From Pollutimonas subterranea (GTDB taxonomy: Bacteria > Pseudomonadota > Gammaproteobacteria > Burkholderiales > Burkholderiaceae_B), in contig NZ_PDNW01000006.1 of assembly GCF_002849655.1 (NCBI RefSeq), positions 62,001 to 126,000 on the forward strand: a stretch of DNA of 64,000 bases, in the 5' to 3' direction. Position numbers and translations under genes: made by a program. The notes below the pieces were generated by a model. That model saw only the letters and a program-made list of their open reading frames with translations, was not told the origin of the DNA and searched no databases. Position 1 is the stretch's first letter, and each line of letters starts with the position of its first letter. Shown here piece after piece: positions 27,591 through 36,362 of this stretch.

Positions 27591-28391
27591 CTAACGTATG
27601 CCGGCTCGCATGAACGACTGGACGAACTGCCGCTGAAACAACAGGAAGGCAATCAGCAGCGGCGCGGCGCTAAGCAGTGTGGCGGCGGTGATGATGGACC
27701 AGTCTATGCCCTGGTCCGTCGATGCGAATACCTGCAATCCCACCGTCAATGGCCGTGACTCCACCGAGTTCGTGATTATCAACGGCCACAGGAAGTTATT
27801 CCAGTGATAGCTCACCGACACCAGCCCGTAGGCGACGTAAATCGGCTTGGCCAGCGGCACATAGACCTTCATGAGTATTTGCCAGCGGCTGGCGCCTTCG
27901 ACGCGTGCGGCTTCTTCAAGCTCGCGAGGTACGGTCTTGAAGGTCTGGCGCAACAGGAATATGCCGAAGGCCGACGCGAAATAGGGCAGGCCCACGGCAA
28001 AAATAGTGTCGCGCACGCCCAGCCAGGACATCAGGCGGTAGTTCTCCACAATGAGTACGTCCGGCATGATCATCAATTGCAGCAATACCAGCGTGAAGAC
28101 AAAATCGCGGCCACGGAATTCAAAGCGGGCGAAGGCATACGCGGCCAATGTCGACAGGATGAATTGGGCGACCAGCACCATGGTGACAAGGATGAAGGTG
28201 TTCAGGAAATAACGCGCGAACGGTGCCGCGTTCCAGGCGGCAATGAAATTTTCCAGTGTCAGCGGCGCGGTCAGGTCGAAGTGGGTGGAATACGCCGAGG
28301 GATGGAAGGCGGCCCACAGCGTATAGGCCAGCGGCAGGAACCATAGTATGCCCAGCAGCCAGGCACCGATAGTGTCGAGTTTATGGGTCAT
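27591..28391 (-). CDS. CUT1/Ugp-type ABC transporter permease (UgpE/MalG-like)
   Basis: Inner-membrane permease of 266 residues with about six membrane helices. The EAA loop that contacts the ATPase reads EEAARVEGASRWQILMKVYVPLAKP near residue 165. Its start overlaps the stop of the upstream permease gene by four bases (ATGA), a sign of translational coupling. It is the last gene of a four-gene import operon. Family relatives move glycerol-3-phosphate or oligosaccharides; the substrate here is not proven. Confidence 0.88.
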   Translation of the reverse strand: MTHKLDTIGAWLLGILWFLPLAYTLWAAFHPSAYSTHFDLTAPLTLENFIAAWNAAPFARYFLNTFILVTMVLVAQFILSTLAAYAFARFEFRGRDFVFTLVLLQLMIMPDVLIVENYRLMSWLGVRDTIFAVGLPYFASAFGIFLLRQTFKTVPRELEEAARVEGASRWQILMKVYVPLAKPIYVAYGLVSVSYHWNNFLWPLIITNSVESRPLTVGLQVFASTDQGIDWSIITAATLLSAAPLLIAFLLFQRQFVQSFMRAGIR

Positions 28392-29272
28392 TGATAGTGG
28401 GTCCGGCGGTCCAGCCAGCGAAATTTCAGGAGGGCGGTGATGGACAGGATAAGCAGCAGGACGACCGAAAGCGTGGCCGCGTACGACGTGTCCCAGTAGC
28501 TGAAGCCGACCTCGTAGATGTAGAACAGCAACAGCGTGCTGGCGTTGTCGGGGCCGCCCTTGGTCATGACCAGTACGTGGTCGACCAGGCGAAATGCATT
28601 GATCAACGCATTGATCAAGACAAACAGCGTCGTGGGCATGAGCAGCGGCAGCAGTACGCGCCAGAAGTACTGCCAGCGGGAAGCCCCTTCGAGCAGGGCC
28701 GCTTCACGCAACGACGGCGAGATCTGCTGCAACGCGGCCAGGTAGAAGATCATGAAAAAACCGGCTTCTTTCCAGACGGTCACCAACATGAGCGCCGGCA
28801 GGGCCGTGGAACGATTTCCCAGCCAGTTCATGCCTGGAAGATTGAATATGTCGGCAATCTGATCGACAAGGCCGTATTGCGGGGTATAGAAGAATAGCCA
28901 GATATTGGCCACGGCCACCATGGGCAGGATGGTGGGCGTGAAATAGGCTAGCCGCAGGAAACTGCGCCCCGCCAGTTGCCGATTCACCCACAAGGCCATG
29001 ACCAACGCAATCGCCACCGACGTAGGTATTGTGCCCAGCGCGAAGAAAAGGTTATTCCATAGGGCTTGCCAGAACACGGGGTCGTCGCGCATCGCCGCAT
29101 AGTTGTCCAGGCCCACGAAGGAGGCCGGCCGATTGGCTTTGGGCGTGGTAAAGAAACTGTGCCACAGCGTGGCCAGCGCGGGATAGTGGGTAAAGGCGGC
29201 GAGCAGCACGATGGCTGGCAGCAGAAGCAGCCAGCCATATATCGCATGAAGCGATACTTTCATCCTGTTCAC
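28388..29272 (-). CDS. CUT1/Ugp-type ABC transporter permease (UgpA/MalF-like)
   Basis: Partner permease of 294 residues. An N-terminal helix (YGWLLLLPAIVLLAAFTHYPAL) is followed by the periplasmic FVGLDNYAAMRDDPVFWQ segment typical of the family and an EAA loop, REAALLEGASRWQYFWRVLLPL, near residue 200. It overlaps the binding-protein stop (29269-29272) and the next permease start by four bases each, so translation of the three is coupled. Confidence 0.88.
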   Translation of the reverse strand: MNRMKVSLHAIYGWLLLLPAIVLLAAFTHYPALATLWHSFFTTPKANRPASFVGLDNYAAMRDDPVFWQALWNNLFFALGTIPTSVAIALVMALWVNRQLAGRSFLRLAYFTPTILPMVAVANIWLFFYTPQYGLVDQIADIFNLPGMNWLGNRSTALPALMLVTVWKEAGFFMIFYLAALQQISPSLREAALLEGASRWQYFWRVLLPLLMPTTLFVLINALINAFRLVDHVLVMTKGGPDNASTLLLFYIYEVGFSYWDTSYAATLSVVLLLILSITALLKFRWLDRRTHYQ

Positions 29273-30564
29273 TTATAGGAACGCAGCAGCCGATCCGCAT
29301 CGCGCTGTGCATCTTTCATGGCCTGGTCCGCCGATTTGGAGTTGGTCAGGACTGCCTGGATATTGTCATTGAGCAGCTTGGTGATGCGCTGGTTGTCGTG
29401 GGTCGAGAATTCGGCCACGCTCACTTCAAGCTGATCCCGGGCGACTGCAGCGGCAGGCACTTCCTTCACATAGCTTTTCATCTGTGCCGTTTCCCAGGCC
29501 GCGGGAGTGACCGCGACATAACCCGTAGCGATGCTCCAGGCCGCTGCATTTTCCGGACTGGTCATCCATTTGACAAAGGTATAGGCTGCCTTCTGCTGTT
29601 CGGGCGTGGCGGACTTGAACAGATAGAAATTGCCGCCCCCGGTCGGGCTGCCGCCGCGTTTGGCTTTGGGCATGGGCGCTACGCCGAAGTCGAACTTGGC
29701 ATTCTTGCGCACGTTGGTCAGGTTGCCGGTGGTCGTCCACATGATTGCCGTTTTGCCGACCAGGAAATCCTTGGGTGTGGTGCCCCAGTCTATGGTGCCG
29801 GGGGGCATGACCTTGTGTTTGTAGGCCAGGTCGTGCCAGAACTGCAATGACTCGATGACCGCCGGCTTGTCCAGGTAGACCTCATTGCCAGCCTCGTTCA
29901 TCAGGATGGCATCGTTCGGCGTCGTCAGCGCCTGGAACAGCCAATAGGCAAAGCTACCGCCGGAAGGGATCTCCAGCCCCCACTGCATCACCTGCCCCGA
30001 GCCATCTTTCTTGGTCAGTTTTTCAGCATGGCTGACCAGTTCGGTCCAGCTCGCCGCAGGGCTGTCCGGGTCCAGGCCGGCGGCCTTGTACAAGTCTTTG
30101 TTGTAGTACATGACGATAGTCGAGCGCTGGAACGGGATGCCCCAGGTCTTGCCGCCGGTCTGGCTGTTGGCCATGAAGCTTTTGTAAAAACCGTTAAGCC
30201 ATTTCTTGTCGTCATCCGTCTGCACGAGTGGATCGAAGGGGATGACGGCCCCCTCGTCAATCAGCGTGAACATGTCGGTGGACAGCAGAACCGCCAGTTG
30301 TGGGGCATTGCCGCCTTTGTGCGCCGTCAGCGCCTTGGCAACCGAATCCTGGTAAGAGCCCGCATAAATCGACTTGATCTCGACGTTTGGGTGCTCTTTT
30401 TCGAATTTGTCGACCATGCCGTCGACGATTCCGGTGATGGGGCCGCCGACGGCTACGGGATAATAGAACTCGAGTTCCACAGGCTTGTCCTGGGACCAGG
30501 CTGGGGCAGCACAAAAGACACCTGCGAGGCTGAGTGCCAAGGCTTTCAACAAAGTACGTCGCAT
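29269..30564 (-). CDS. Ugp-type ABC transporter substrate-binding protein
   Basis: Periplasmic binding protein (431 residues, SBP family 1) with a signal peptide MRRTLLKALALSLAGVFCAA. Features seen in UgpB-like receptors include VELEFYYPVAVGGP near the mature start, KSIYAGSYQDSVAKALTA near residue 65, WGIPFQRSTIVMYYNKDLYK near 150 and PTGGGNFYLFK near 300. Glycerol-3-phosphate or a glycerophosphodiester is the best guess, but no ugpQ is present. The ATP-binding gene precedes it by 12 bases. Confidence 0.85.
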   Translation of the reverse strand: MRRTLLKALALSLAGVFCAAPAWSQDKPVELEFYYPVAVGGPITGIVDGMVDKFEKEHPNVEIKSIYAGSYQDSVAKALTAHKGGNAPQLAVLLSTDMFTLIDEGAVIPFDPLVQTDDDKKWLNGFYKSFMANSQTGGKTWGIPFQRSTIVMYYNKDLYKAAGLDPDSPAASWTELVSHAEKLTKKDGSGQVMQWGLEIPSGGSFAYWLFQALTTPNDAILMNEAGNEVYLDKPAVIESLQFWHDLAYKHKVMPPGTIDWGTTPKDFLVGKTAIMWTTTGNLTNVRKNAKFDFGVAPMPKAKRGGSPTGGGNFYLFKSATPEQQKAAYTFVKWMTSPENAAAWSIATGYVAVTPAAWETAQMKSYVKEVPAAAVARDQLEVSVAEFSTHDNQRITKLLNDNIQAVLTNSKSADQAMKDAQRDADRLLRSYK

Positions 30565-30576
30565 GGTTTTTTCCTG

Positions 30577-31647
30577 TCAAGAGGTAAAAGTAAAGGGCTC
30601 GCGCGTCAGCGCCTTGCCCGAGGCGTCGAAGAAATGCTGATTCGTGTTGTTCCAGTGAAGCCTGATGCTGGCGCCGGGCTGTGCCCGCAAGTGGCCGGCA
30701 GCCCGTACCGCGATGCCGCTGCTGGTGCCGACTTTACAAATGACGATGGAATCAGCGCCGAAGTACTCGACGCTCTCCACCGTGGCGGGTACTCCGCCGT
30801 TTTCGTGTATGGAAATATGCTCCGGCCTCAGGCCCAGCTTCACGGCACCGGGCGCTATGCCGCTTAGCGGTCTGGCGTCCTCGCGGCCCTGGATGCCGCC
30901 ACTGCGGGTATCCAATGTCAACAGGTTCATGGGAGGAGTGCCGATGAAACGCGCGGAAAACTCAGAGCCCGGATTTGAATAAAGCATATCCGGACTATCG
31001 CTCTGCTCGATGCGGCCGCCATTCAGGAGCACGACGTGATCGGCCATGCTCATGGCTTCGGTCTGATCGTGCGTGACATAGACCATGGTAATGCCCAGGC
31101 TCTGTTGAAGCGCGCGAATCTCGCGGCGCATCTCATGCCGTAGTTGTGCGTCCAGGTTTGACAAGGGCTCGTCCATCAGGCAAACAGGCGCCTGCGAAAT
31201 GACGGCCCGGCCCAGGGCGACGCGCTGCTGCTGCCCGCCGGATAGCTGGGAGGGTTTGCGGTCCAGCAATTTTTGCAGGCCCAGCAACTGGGCCACGTGA
31301 TTCAGGCGGCCCGTGTAGTTGGACTTTGGCTCCTTGCGCACTTTCAGCCCGAACAGAATGTTCTCCTTGACCGACAAATGCGGAAACAAGGCATAGGACT
31401 GGAAAACCATGGAGATTTTGCGCTGTGCCGGAGCAAGTTCTGTAACGTCGCGTCCACCGATATGGATGCGCCCCGCGCTTGGTTCGTCGAGCCCGGCAAT
31501 CATTCGTAGCGTGGTCGACTTTCCACAACCCGAAGGACCCAGCAGAACAGTAAACGTGCCCGCCTCCACCGTGAAGCTGACACGATCGACGGCGGGCGCT
31601 GCGCCACCATATTGCTTGCTGACGTTATCGAGAGTGATGGAAGACAT
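30577..31647 (-). CDS. Ugp/Mal-type ABC transporter ATP-binding protein
   Basis: ATPase subunit of 356 residues. Walker A is LLGPSGCGKSTTLRMIAG near residue 35, the ABC signature is QLSGGQQQRVALGRAV near 137 and Walker B is VCLMDEPLSNLDAQLR. A C-terminal TOBE/MalK-type regulatory domain follows (LGLRPEHISIHE near 275). It is the first gene of the operon (order ATPase, receptor, permease, permease), unlike E. coli ugpBAEC. The promoter must lie in the 122 bases shared with the divergent YciF-type gene. Confidence 0.9.
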   Translation of the reverse strand: MSSITLDNVSKQYGGAAPAVDRVSFTVEAGTFTVLLGPSGCGKSTTLRMIAGLDEPSAGRIHIGGRDVTELAPAQRKISMVFQSYALFPHLSVKENILFGLKVRKEPKSNYTGRLNHVAQLLGLQKLLDRKPSQLSGGQQQRVALGRAVISQAPVCLMDEPLSNLDAQLRHEMRREIRALQQSLGITMVYVTHDQTEAMSMADHVVLLNGGRIEQSDSPDMLYSNPGSEFSARFIGTPPMNLLTLDTRSGGIQGREDARPLSGIAPGAVKLGLRPEHISIHENGGVPATVESVEYFGADSIVICKVGTSSGIAVRAAGHLRAQPGASIRLHWNNTNQHFFDASGKALTREPFTFTS

Positions 31648-31769
31648 GGTGCATCTTAACCACTGCCTATTGTGCTGTCATTACAGTGTTTGCCCGAGGA
31701 TTGGATGGGCATAGGGTTTGCTCGCAAGCCTGCTCGTAGTTCCCAAAAACCTCAGTTCGGGAGATAGGC

Positions 31770-32264
31770 ATGGCTTCTAAAACCCTGAAGGATCTGTTCA
31801 TTCATATGTTGTCGGATATCTATAGCGCCGAAAAGCAGCTGACCAAGGCATTGCCCAAGATGGCCCGGGCGGCCACCAATCCCAAGCTTGCCGATGCCTT
31901 CCGCGCTCATCTGGAGGAAACCCAGGGCCAGATCGAGCGCATAGACCAGATTGTCGAAACGTCGGAGATCAGATTAAAGCGCATGAAGTGCGCCGCCATG
32001 GAAGGCCTGGTCGAAGAGGGCAAGGAAGTCATCGACGAGATCGAGAAGGGCCCCGTGTTGGACGCGGCGCTGATTGCCGCTGCCCAGAAAGTCGAGCATT
32101 ACGAAATTGCCAGCTATGGCACGCTTTGCACATTCGCCAAGCAGTTAGGCATGAACGACGCTTTCCGCCTGCTGAAAGAGACGATGGCTGAAGAGAAGGC
32201 CACCGATGAAAAGTTGACGGTCCTTGCCGAGACGGAAAGTAATCAAGAGGCCGCGAAGAAGTAA
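31770..32264 (+). CDS. Ferritin-like DUF892 protein (YciE/YciF family)
   Basis: A 164-residue all-helical protein with a diiron-type four-helix bundle pattern: FIHMLSDIYSAEKQLTKALPKMA at residue 10, FRAHLEETQGQIERI near 50, AAQKVEHYEIASYGTL near 105 and LKETMAEEKATDEKL near 140. Relatives are induced by general stress and sit near catalase or desiccation genes. The manganese catalase gene converges on it from the other side of a shared terminator, which supports an oxidative or general stress role. Confidence 0.88.
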   Translation: MASKTLKDLFIHMLSDIYSAEKQLTKALPKMARAATNPKLADAFRAHLEETQGQIERIDQIVETSEIRLKRMKCAAMEGLVEEGKEVIDEIEKGPVLDAALIAAAQKVEHYEIASYGTLCTFAKQLGMNDAFRLLKETMAEEKATDEKLTVLAETESNQEAAKK

Positions 32265-32292
32265 AACGTCTCTGGCGATGTGTAATCGCCGA

Positions 32293-32330
32293 AAACCAAT
32301 ACAGGCCTCGTCAGGGGCCTGCGTTGGTTT
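32293..32330. terminator. Bidirectional terminator between the YciF-type and Mn-catalase genes
   Basis: Outer arms AAACCAA (32293-32299) and TTGGTTT (32324-32330), and inner arms CAGGCC (32302-32307) and GGCCTG (32316-32321), form one stem broken by a two-base internal loop. The A-rich and T-rich outer arms serve as U-tracts in either direction. Confidence 0.75.
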
Positions 32331-32343
32331 CATTGCCGCGGGG

Positions 32344-33240
32344 TTAGGCCTCCTTGTCCAGTGCGGCGCCGTCTACTTCACCCAGCTCCACGCCGGTGAC
32401 CGGATCGACCTTGGGGTCGGACTGGGTGCGCAGCGCCATGGCTTCCAGTGTCGCTTTATCATTTTCGCTCAGGGCCACCGTAGGCAAGCCGTCATCATCA
32501 TCCGCCGGAATTTCCTGGTCGCCGTCGGTGACGTAGTCGAAGTTCTCGTCGCTGTTCCATGACCCGCGCATATCGCCATCACCCCCGGACATATTGAAGT
32601 ACTTCGTCGCATAGGTGGGATCGACAGGCATCTTTCCGGGCGGGAAGTTGGGGCTGATTGCATACAGCGCTTTCTCGAATGATTTGAGGTGGGCGGCTTC
32701 GCGCGTCATCAAAAAGCCGAGCGCGTCCTTGATGCCTGGGTCATCGGTCACGTTGATCAACCGTTCGTAGACAATCTTCGCACGGGCCTCCGCGGCAATG
32801 TTGGAACGCAAGTCGGCCGTGGGTTCACCGATGGTGTCGATATAGGCAGCGGACCATGGCACTCCTGCTGAATTGACCAATGGGGGGCCGCCGCCGTACA
32901 GGACCTGCGTCACGTGGGAATCGTTGCCGGCGCCGGTGATCGAGCGATAGAGCTCGCCTTCCGCTTCAACGCCTTCCGCCAGCCGGCCCTTGGCGCCTTT
33001 GTTCAGCATGGCGACGATGGTGCCAATTATCTCCAGGTGACTGAGTTCTTCAGTGGCAATGTCGAGCAACATATCCTTGCGGCCCGGATCGTCCTCGCCC
33101 AGCGCCTGTGTAAAGTAGCGACAGGCTGCGGCCAGCTCGCCCTGTGGGCCGCCAAACTGCTCGAGCATCAAATTCGCGAGGCCGGGGTTGGATTCGCTGA
33201 CGCGCACCGTATATTGCAGCCGCTTGTTGTGGAGAAACAT
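32344..33240 (-). CDS. Manganese (non-haem) catalase
   Basis: A 298-residue dimanganese catalase that breaks down hydrogen peroxide. Metal ligands are recognisable in the first-helix glutamate (GGPQGELAAACRYF), the EELSHLEIIG motif near residue 70, the EARAKIVYERL region near 150 and REAAHLKSFEKAL near 180. The C-terminus (MRGSWNSDENFDYV) is the usual extended tail. AGGAG precedes the ATG at 33240. Its place next to a ferritin-like stress gene fits a general stress island. Confidence 0.92.
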   Translation of the reverse strand: MFLHNKRLQYTVRVSESNPGLANLMLEQFGGPQGELAAACRYFTQALGEDDPGRKDMLLDIATEELSHLEIIGTIVAMLNKGAKGRLAEGVEAEGELYRSITGAGNDSHVTQVLYGGGPPLVNSAGVPWSAAYIDTIGEPTADLRSNIAAEARAKIVYERLINVTDDPGIKDALGFLMTREAAHLKSFEKALYAISPNFPPGKMPVDPTYATKYFNMSGGDGDMRGSWNSDENFDYVTDGDQEIPADDDDGLPTVALSENDKATLEAMALRTQSDPKVDPVTGVELGEVDGAALDKEA

Positions 33241-33369
33241 GAGGTACTCCTTGAATTAACCGTTGAGTGGTATTTGCACAGCCTCTTCAAGCTTCGCCAG
33301 GAAGGAACTGTGCAGCCCGAAGTCGATAGCAAGTCGTATGCCGTGAAGGCAACGGGCAGTGCAAGAACG

Positions 33370-33645
33370 TCATCGACGTCCACCATTCAGTATGCGTGCG
33401 ACGCGTGCAATGCCGCCGGTGCCGCTGGCGGCCCTGCCAATGACCGCGCTTCCCGCAGCGCCTGCCAGTATCCGGCCCAGCGTCGAGCGGCTGCGCGCCG
33501 CGGCCCACAGCAAGAGCAGGCCGGTACCGAACACGATCAAGTGTTCCCCGGGAAAGTCATCCCGCTGCGCGTCGGCTTCCTTGATCGATTTGATCAGCGA
33601 CTTGCCGCTGCTTACGGTTCTATCCAGCGATGTGGATTCATCCAT
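33370..33645 (-). CDS. Small membrane-associated protein, unknown
   Basis: A 91-residue protein starting at ATG 33645, preceded by GGAGA. A charged first half (MDESTSLDRTVSSGKSLIKSI, KEADAQRDDFPGEH) leads into one or two hydrophobic segments (LIVFGTGLLLLWAAARS, ILAGAAGSAVIGRAASG). The glycine-rich tail resembles the membrane part of some stress-linked SRPBCC-type proteins, but I cannot name a family. It is co-oriented with the catalase gene 129 bases ahead of it and may belong to the same unit. Confidence 0.6.
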   Translation of the reverse strand: MDESTSLDRTVSSGKSLIKSIKEADAQRDDFPGEHLIVFGTGLLLLWAAARSRSTLGRILAGAAGSAVIGRAASGTGGIARVARILNGGRR

Positions 33646-33676
33646 GGTGGCTCTCCAAAAAAGTAGGCACGAAGAA

Positions 33677-33713
33677 AGAGGGCAAGCTGCATACCTGATG
33701 CAGCTTGCCCTCT
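33677..33713 (-). terminator. Strong intrinsic terminator of leuA
   Basis: A perfect 16-base stem (33677-33692 with 33698-33713) has a five-base ACCTG loop. On the minus strand it is followed by TTCTTC. It sits about 80 bases after the leuA stop codon. Confidence 0.85.
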
Positions 33714-33791
33714 CAGAGCACTCTATGTCGAACTGGCGGACCGTCGAACTGGCGCGGCGACGTAAGCCCGCCCACAACCCTGGGATCGGTT

Positions 33792-35483
33792 CTATTCAGC
33801 CAGCGCTTCAGCCGGCGTGCTCACGGCATGCCGGTTAACCGCTCCCAGTATGGCCAGGAACGAAGCGGTGACGATATCGCCATGGATGCCCACGCCGAAG
33901 CCGGTAGGCGAATCGCCGACGCGCACTTCCACATACGATGCGGCGCGGGTATTTGTGCCGGTGCCTATCGCATGCTCGTGGTAGTCCATGATCCGGACAT
34001 CCGCATCCAGCGCATCGACAAATGCCGAGATAGCGCCGTCACCTTCGCCGGTCAAGTGGCGTACTTCACCGTTTTCCTCGAGCTCCACTTCGATGGCAAA
34101 CTGCTGGCCGGGGTTGGCCTTGGGATTGCCCGTGATGCGGTGCCGGATAAGCTTCCAGGGCTGATCGCGATCCAGGTATTCCTCGGTAAACACATCGTAC
34201 ACCTTCGCCGCGGTAACTTCGGAGCCGGTTTCATCGGTGACGCGCTGAATGGCGCGGCTGAATTCAATTTGCAGGCGGCGCGGCAATACCAAGCCGTGCT
34301 CCTGTTCGAGAAGGTAAGACACGCCTCCCTTGCCCGACTGGCTATTGACCCGTATGACAGCATCGTAGCTGCGCCCGAGGTCGGCCGGGTCGATGGGCAG
34401 GTAAGGCACTTCCCACAACGTGTCGGGCTTTTGCTGAGCAAAGCCTTTCTTGATGGCATCCTGGTGCGAGCCCGAGAAGGCGGTGAACACCAGGTCGCCA
34501 GCGTAGGGATGGCGGGGGTGCACGGGCAGCTGATTGCAATACTCCACGCAACGGCGCACTTCGTCGATGTCGGAGAAATCCAGGCCGGGGTGTATGCCTT
34601 GGGTGTACAGATTCAGTGCCAGCGTGACGAGGTCGACATTACCGGTGCGCTCGCCGTTGCCGAACAGGCAGCCTTCGATGCGGTCGGCTCCCGCCATCAC
34701 GGCAAATTCGGCGGCGGCCACCGCCGTGCCCCGGTCGTTGTGCGGGTGCACGCTGAGCACGATGCAGTCACGTTGCTTGAGGTTGTTGTGCATCCATTCG
34801 ACCTGGTCCGCGTACAAGTTGGGTGTCGTCGCTTCTATCGTGGCGGGCAGGTTGAAAATAATCTTGGATTCAGGCGTGGGTTGCCACACCTCGGTAACCG
34901 CATTGCAAACGTCCAGCGCAAACTCCGGCTCGGTGGTGCTGAACACTTCAGGCGAGTATTCATAGCGCCAGGACGTCTCGGGATGTTGGCCGGTGCATTC
35001 CTTGACAAGACGCGTGCCTTCGACCGCGATTTGCTTGACTTCATCCCGGCTCATGTTGAAGACAATCTTGCGAAATGCCGGGGCGCATGCGTTGTACAAG
35101 TGGATAATGGCCTGTTTTGCGCCGGCCGCTGATTCAACCGTACGGCGAATCAGGTCTTCGCGCGATTGCGTCAGGGCGATAATGGTGACGTCGTCGGGAA
35201 TGCGGTTTTCATCGACCAGTTTGCGAACGAAATCGAAGTCGGTCTGCGAAGCCGATGGAAAACCCACTTCGATTTCCTTGAATCCGATTTTCACCAGCTG
35301 CTCGAAAAAACGCAGTTTGCGTTCGACGCTCATGGGTTCGATAAGCGACTGATTGCCGTCTCGCAGATCGGTGCTCATCCAGATCGGTGGATGGGTAATG
35401 CGCTTGCTCGGCCAGGTACGCTCGGAAAAATCGCGCGTGAACGGCACAAATGGACGATATTTGTCTGATGGGTTCGAAATCAT
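33792..35483 (-). CDS. leuA: 2-isopropylmalate synthase
   Basis: First committed enzyme of leucine synthesis: it condenses 2-oxoisovalerate with acetyl-CoA. The 563-residue long form has the catalytic TIM barrel with [16 protein letters not shown] near residue 38, HLYNACAP near 130 and [16 protein letters not shown] near 245. A C-terminal LeuA-dimer regulatory domain (residues about 440-563, [16 protein letters not shown]) is where leucine binds for feedback inhibition. The start ATG at 35483 overlaps the stop of an upstream frame by four bases. A strong terminator follows the gene, so it is probably transcribed alone. Confidence 0.95.
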   Translation of the reverse strand: MISNPSDKYRPFVPFTRDFSERTWPSKRITHPPIWMSTDLRDGNQSLIEPMSVERKLRFFEQLVKIGFKEIEVGFPSASQTDFDFVRKLVDENRIPDDVTIIALTQSREDLIRRTVESAAGAKQAIIHLYNACAPAFRKIVFNMSRDEVKQIAVEGTRLVKECTGQHPETSWRYEYSPEVFSTTEPEFALDVCNAVTEVWQPTPESKIIFNLPATIEATTPNLYADQVEWMHNNLKQRDCIVLSVHPHNDRGTAVAAAEFAVMAGADRIEGCLFGNGERTGNVDLVTLALNLYTQGIHPGLDFSDIDEVRRCVEYCNQLPVHPRHPYAGDLVFTAFSGSHQDAIKKGFAQQKPDTLWEVPYLPIDPADLGRSYDAVIRVNSQSGKGGVSYLLEQEHGLVLPRRLQIEFSRAIQRVTDETGSEVTAAKVYDVFTEEYLDRDQPWKLIRHRITGNPKANPGQQFAIEVELEENGEVRHLTGEGDGAISAFVDALDADVRIMDYHEHAIGTGTNTRAASYVEVRVGDSPTGFGVGIHGDIVTASFLAILGAVNRHAVSTPAEALAE

Positions 35484-35692
35484 GGGGCACCTGTTTGCTG
35501 ATTTGATTCGTTGATGGCGTGTTCACCGGAGCATCGAAAGAAGGAGCTCATGAAAAAACGGTGAAGGGGGACTACAAGATGTGGCTGGAACAGGCTGCCG
35601 AACTGCCACGAGACGCTAGGTCCGGCAACCGATCGGTAGTAGCAGCGATAGGGCGAGGGAAGAGGAAAGGCGCGTATAAGCGCCCTGAACAC
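35480..35692 (-). CDS. Possible leader frame overlapping the leuA start
   Basis: A GTG-initiated frame of 70 codons fills most of the leuA leader and stops in an ATGA overlap with the leuA ATG. The peptide is rich in Phe, Pro, Ser and Arg ([24 protein letters not shown]) and has no leucine run of the classical attenuator kind. I see no strong ribosome site before the GTG; an internal ATG 23 codons from the end is an alternative. It may be a coupling or regulatory upstream frame, or chance. Confidence 0.3.
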   Translation of the reverse strand: MFRALIRAFPLPSPYRCYYRSVAGPSVSWQFGSLFQPHLVVPLHRFFMSSFFRCSGEHAINESNQQTGAP

Positions 35693-35727
35693 GTAACTTC
35701 CGCCCGGCAGCGTCGCTGCGGGGGCGG
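35668..35727 (-). promoter_or_regulatory. Two hairpins in the leuA leader
   Basis: GGCGC (35668-35672) pairs with GCGCC (35679-35683) across six bases. Further upstream on the minus strand, CCGCCCGGCAGCG (35700-35712) pairs imperfectly with 35714-35727. The second could be the terminator of the membrane-protein gene that ends at 35781, or part of a leuA leader structure. Confidence 0.4.
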
Positions 35728-35780
35728 ATGTTATGGGGAGTGGCGTGTTCGGGTCTCATAACCTATAGTCAACCATAGTC

Positions 35781-36347
35781 TCAGGTTTCTGGCAAGGTTT
35801 TTTCCGGGGGCGCCACGACCACTGGCGGCGCGATCAGGGCGGCATGGCGGCGCACCAGCGTAATCTTGGCCGCCCTGCCGTGGTTGATTTCGTGAGAGGT
35901 CTGTTGCAGATCGCCCACGGTGATGGGGTTGCGACGGTCGGCCCAGACCCAGCGCAACACTTCAAGAGCTGGCGCGGACAGTTGCTGAGCCAGCATGGCC
36001 ACGGTTTCTTCGCTGACCTGCTTCATCCGCACGCGCCGTTGAGTGCCTTGTACGAATCCATAAAGGAAATAGGCAATAATAAGTGTGCACAGCGCCACGA
36101 CGGCCCACCAAAAAAATGGGTTGTATTGTTTCAGCAGTGCAATAGTCTGGACACCTAGCGTGTGTAAACCGCCATAATCGATGTCTCGGCCAAATGCTAC
36201 CAGGCGGTTGAGCAGCTTGTACCAGATAAGGGCGACCAGGACGATGACCACGGCACACAGTATTTTCTGCGTAGCCGTAAGTTTGAGCAGCGTGTTACGT
36301 AACAAGGCTGCGTCCTGGCGGGTTGGTTGTTGAGTGTTTGTTTTCAT
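35781..36347 (-). CDS. Hypothetical membrane protein
   Basis: A 188-residue protein that I cannot assign. Two membrane helices are clear (ILCAVVIVLVALIWY near residue 35 and FFWWAVVALCTLIIAYFLYGF near 85). The C-terminal half is a basic, helical cytoplasmic domain (RRVRMKQVSEETVAMLAQQL, APALEVLRWVWADRRN) ending in a proline/valine-rich tail. The ATG at 36347 was chosen; the frame runs on to 36368. It is divergent from rpoN with only 15 bases between starts, so the promoters must overlap the coding regions. Confidence 0.6.
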   Translation of the reverse strand: MKTNTQQPTRQDAALLRNTLLKLTATQKILCAVVIVLVALIWYKLLNRLVAFGRDIDYGGLHTLGVQTIALLKQYNPFFWWAVVALCTLIIAYFLYGFVQGTQRRVRMKQVSEETVAMLAQQLSAPALEVLRWVWADRRNPITVGDLQQTSHEINHGRAAKITLVRRHAALIAPPVVVAPPEKTLPET

Positions 36348-36362
36348 ATAGCTTATTTTAAA

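Noticed and set aside
33705-35132. 475-codon open frame on the plus strand
   Set aside because: Antisense to leuA and its terminator; no protein family pattern.
35470-35483. tRNA T-loop-like GGTTCGAAATC near the leuA start
   Set aside because: It lies within the leuA start codons, and no cloverleaf can be formed around it.
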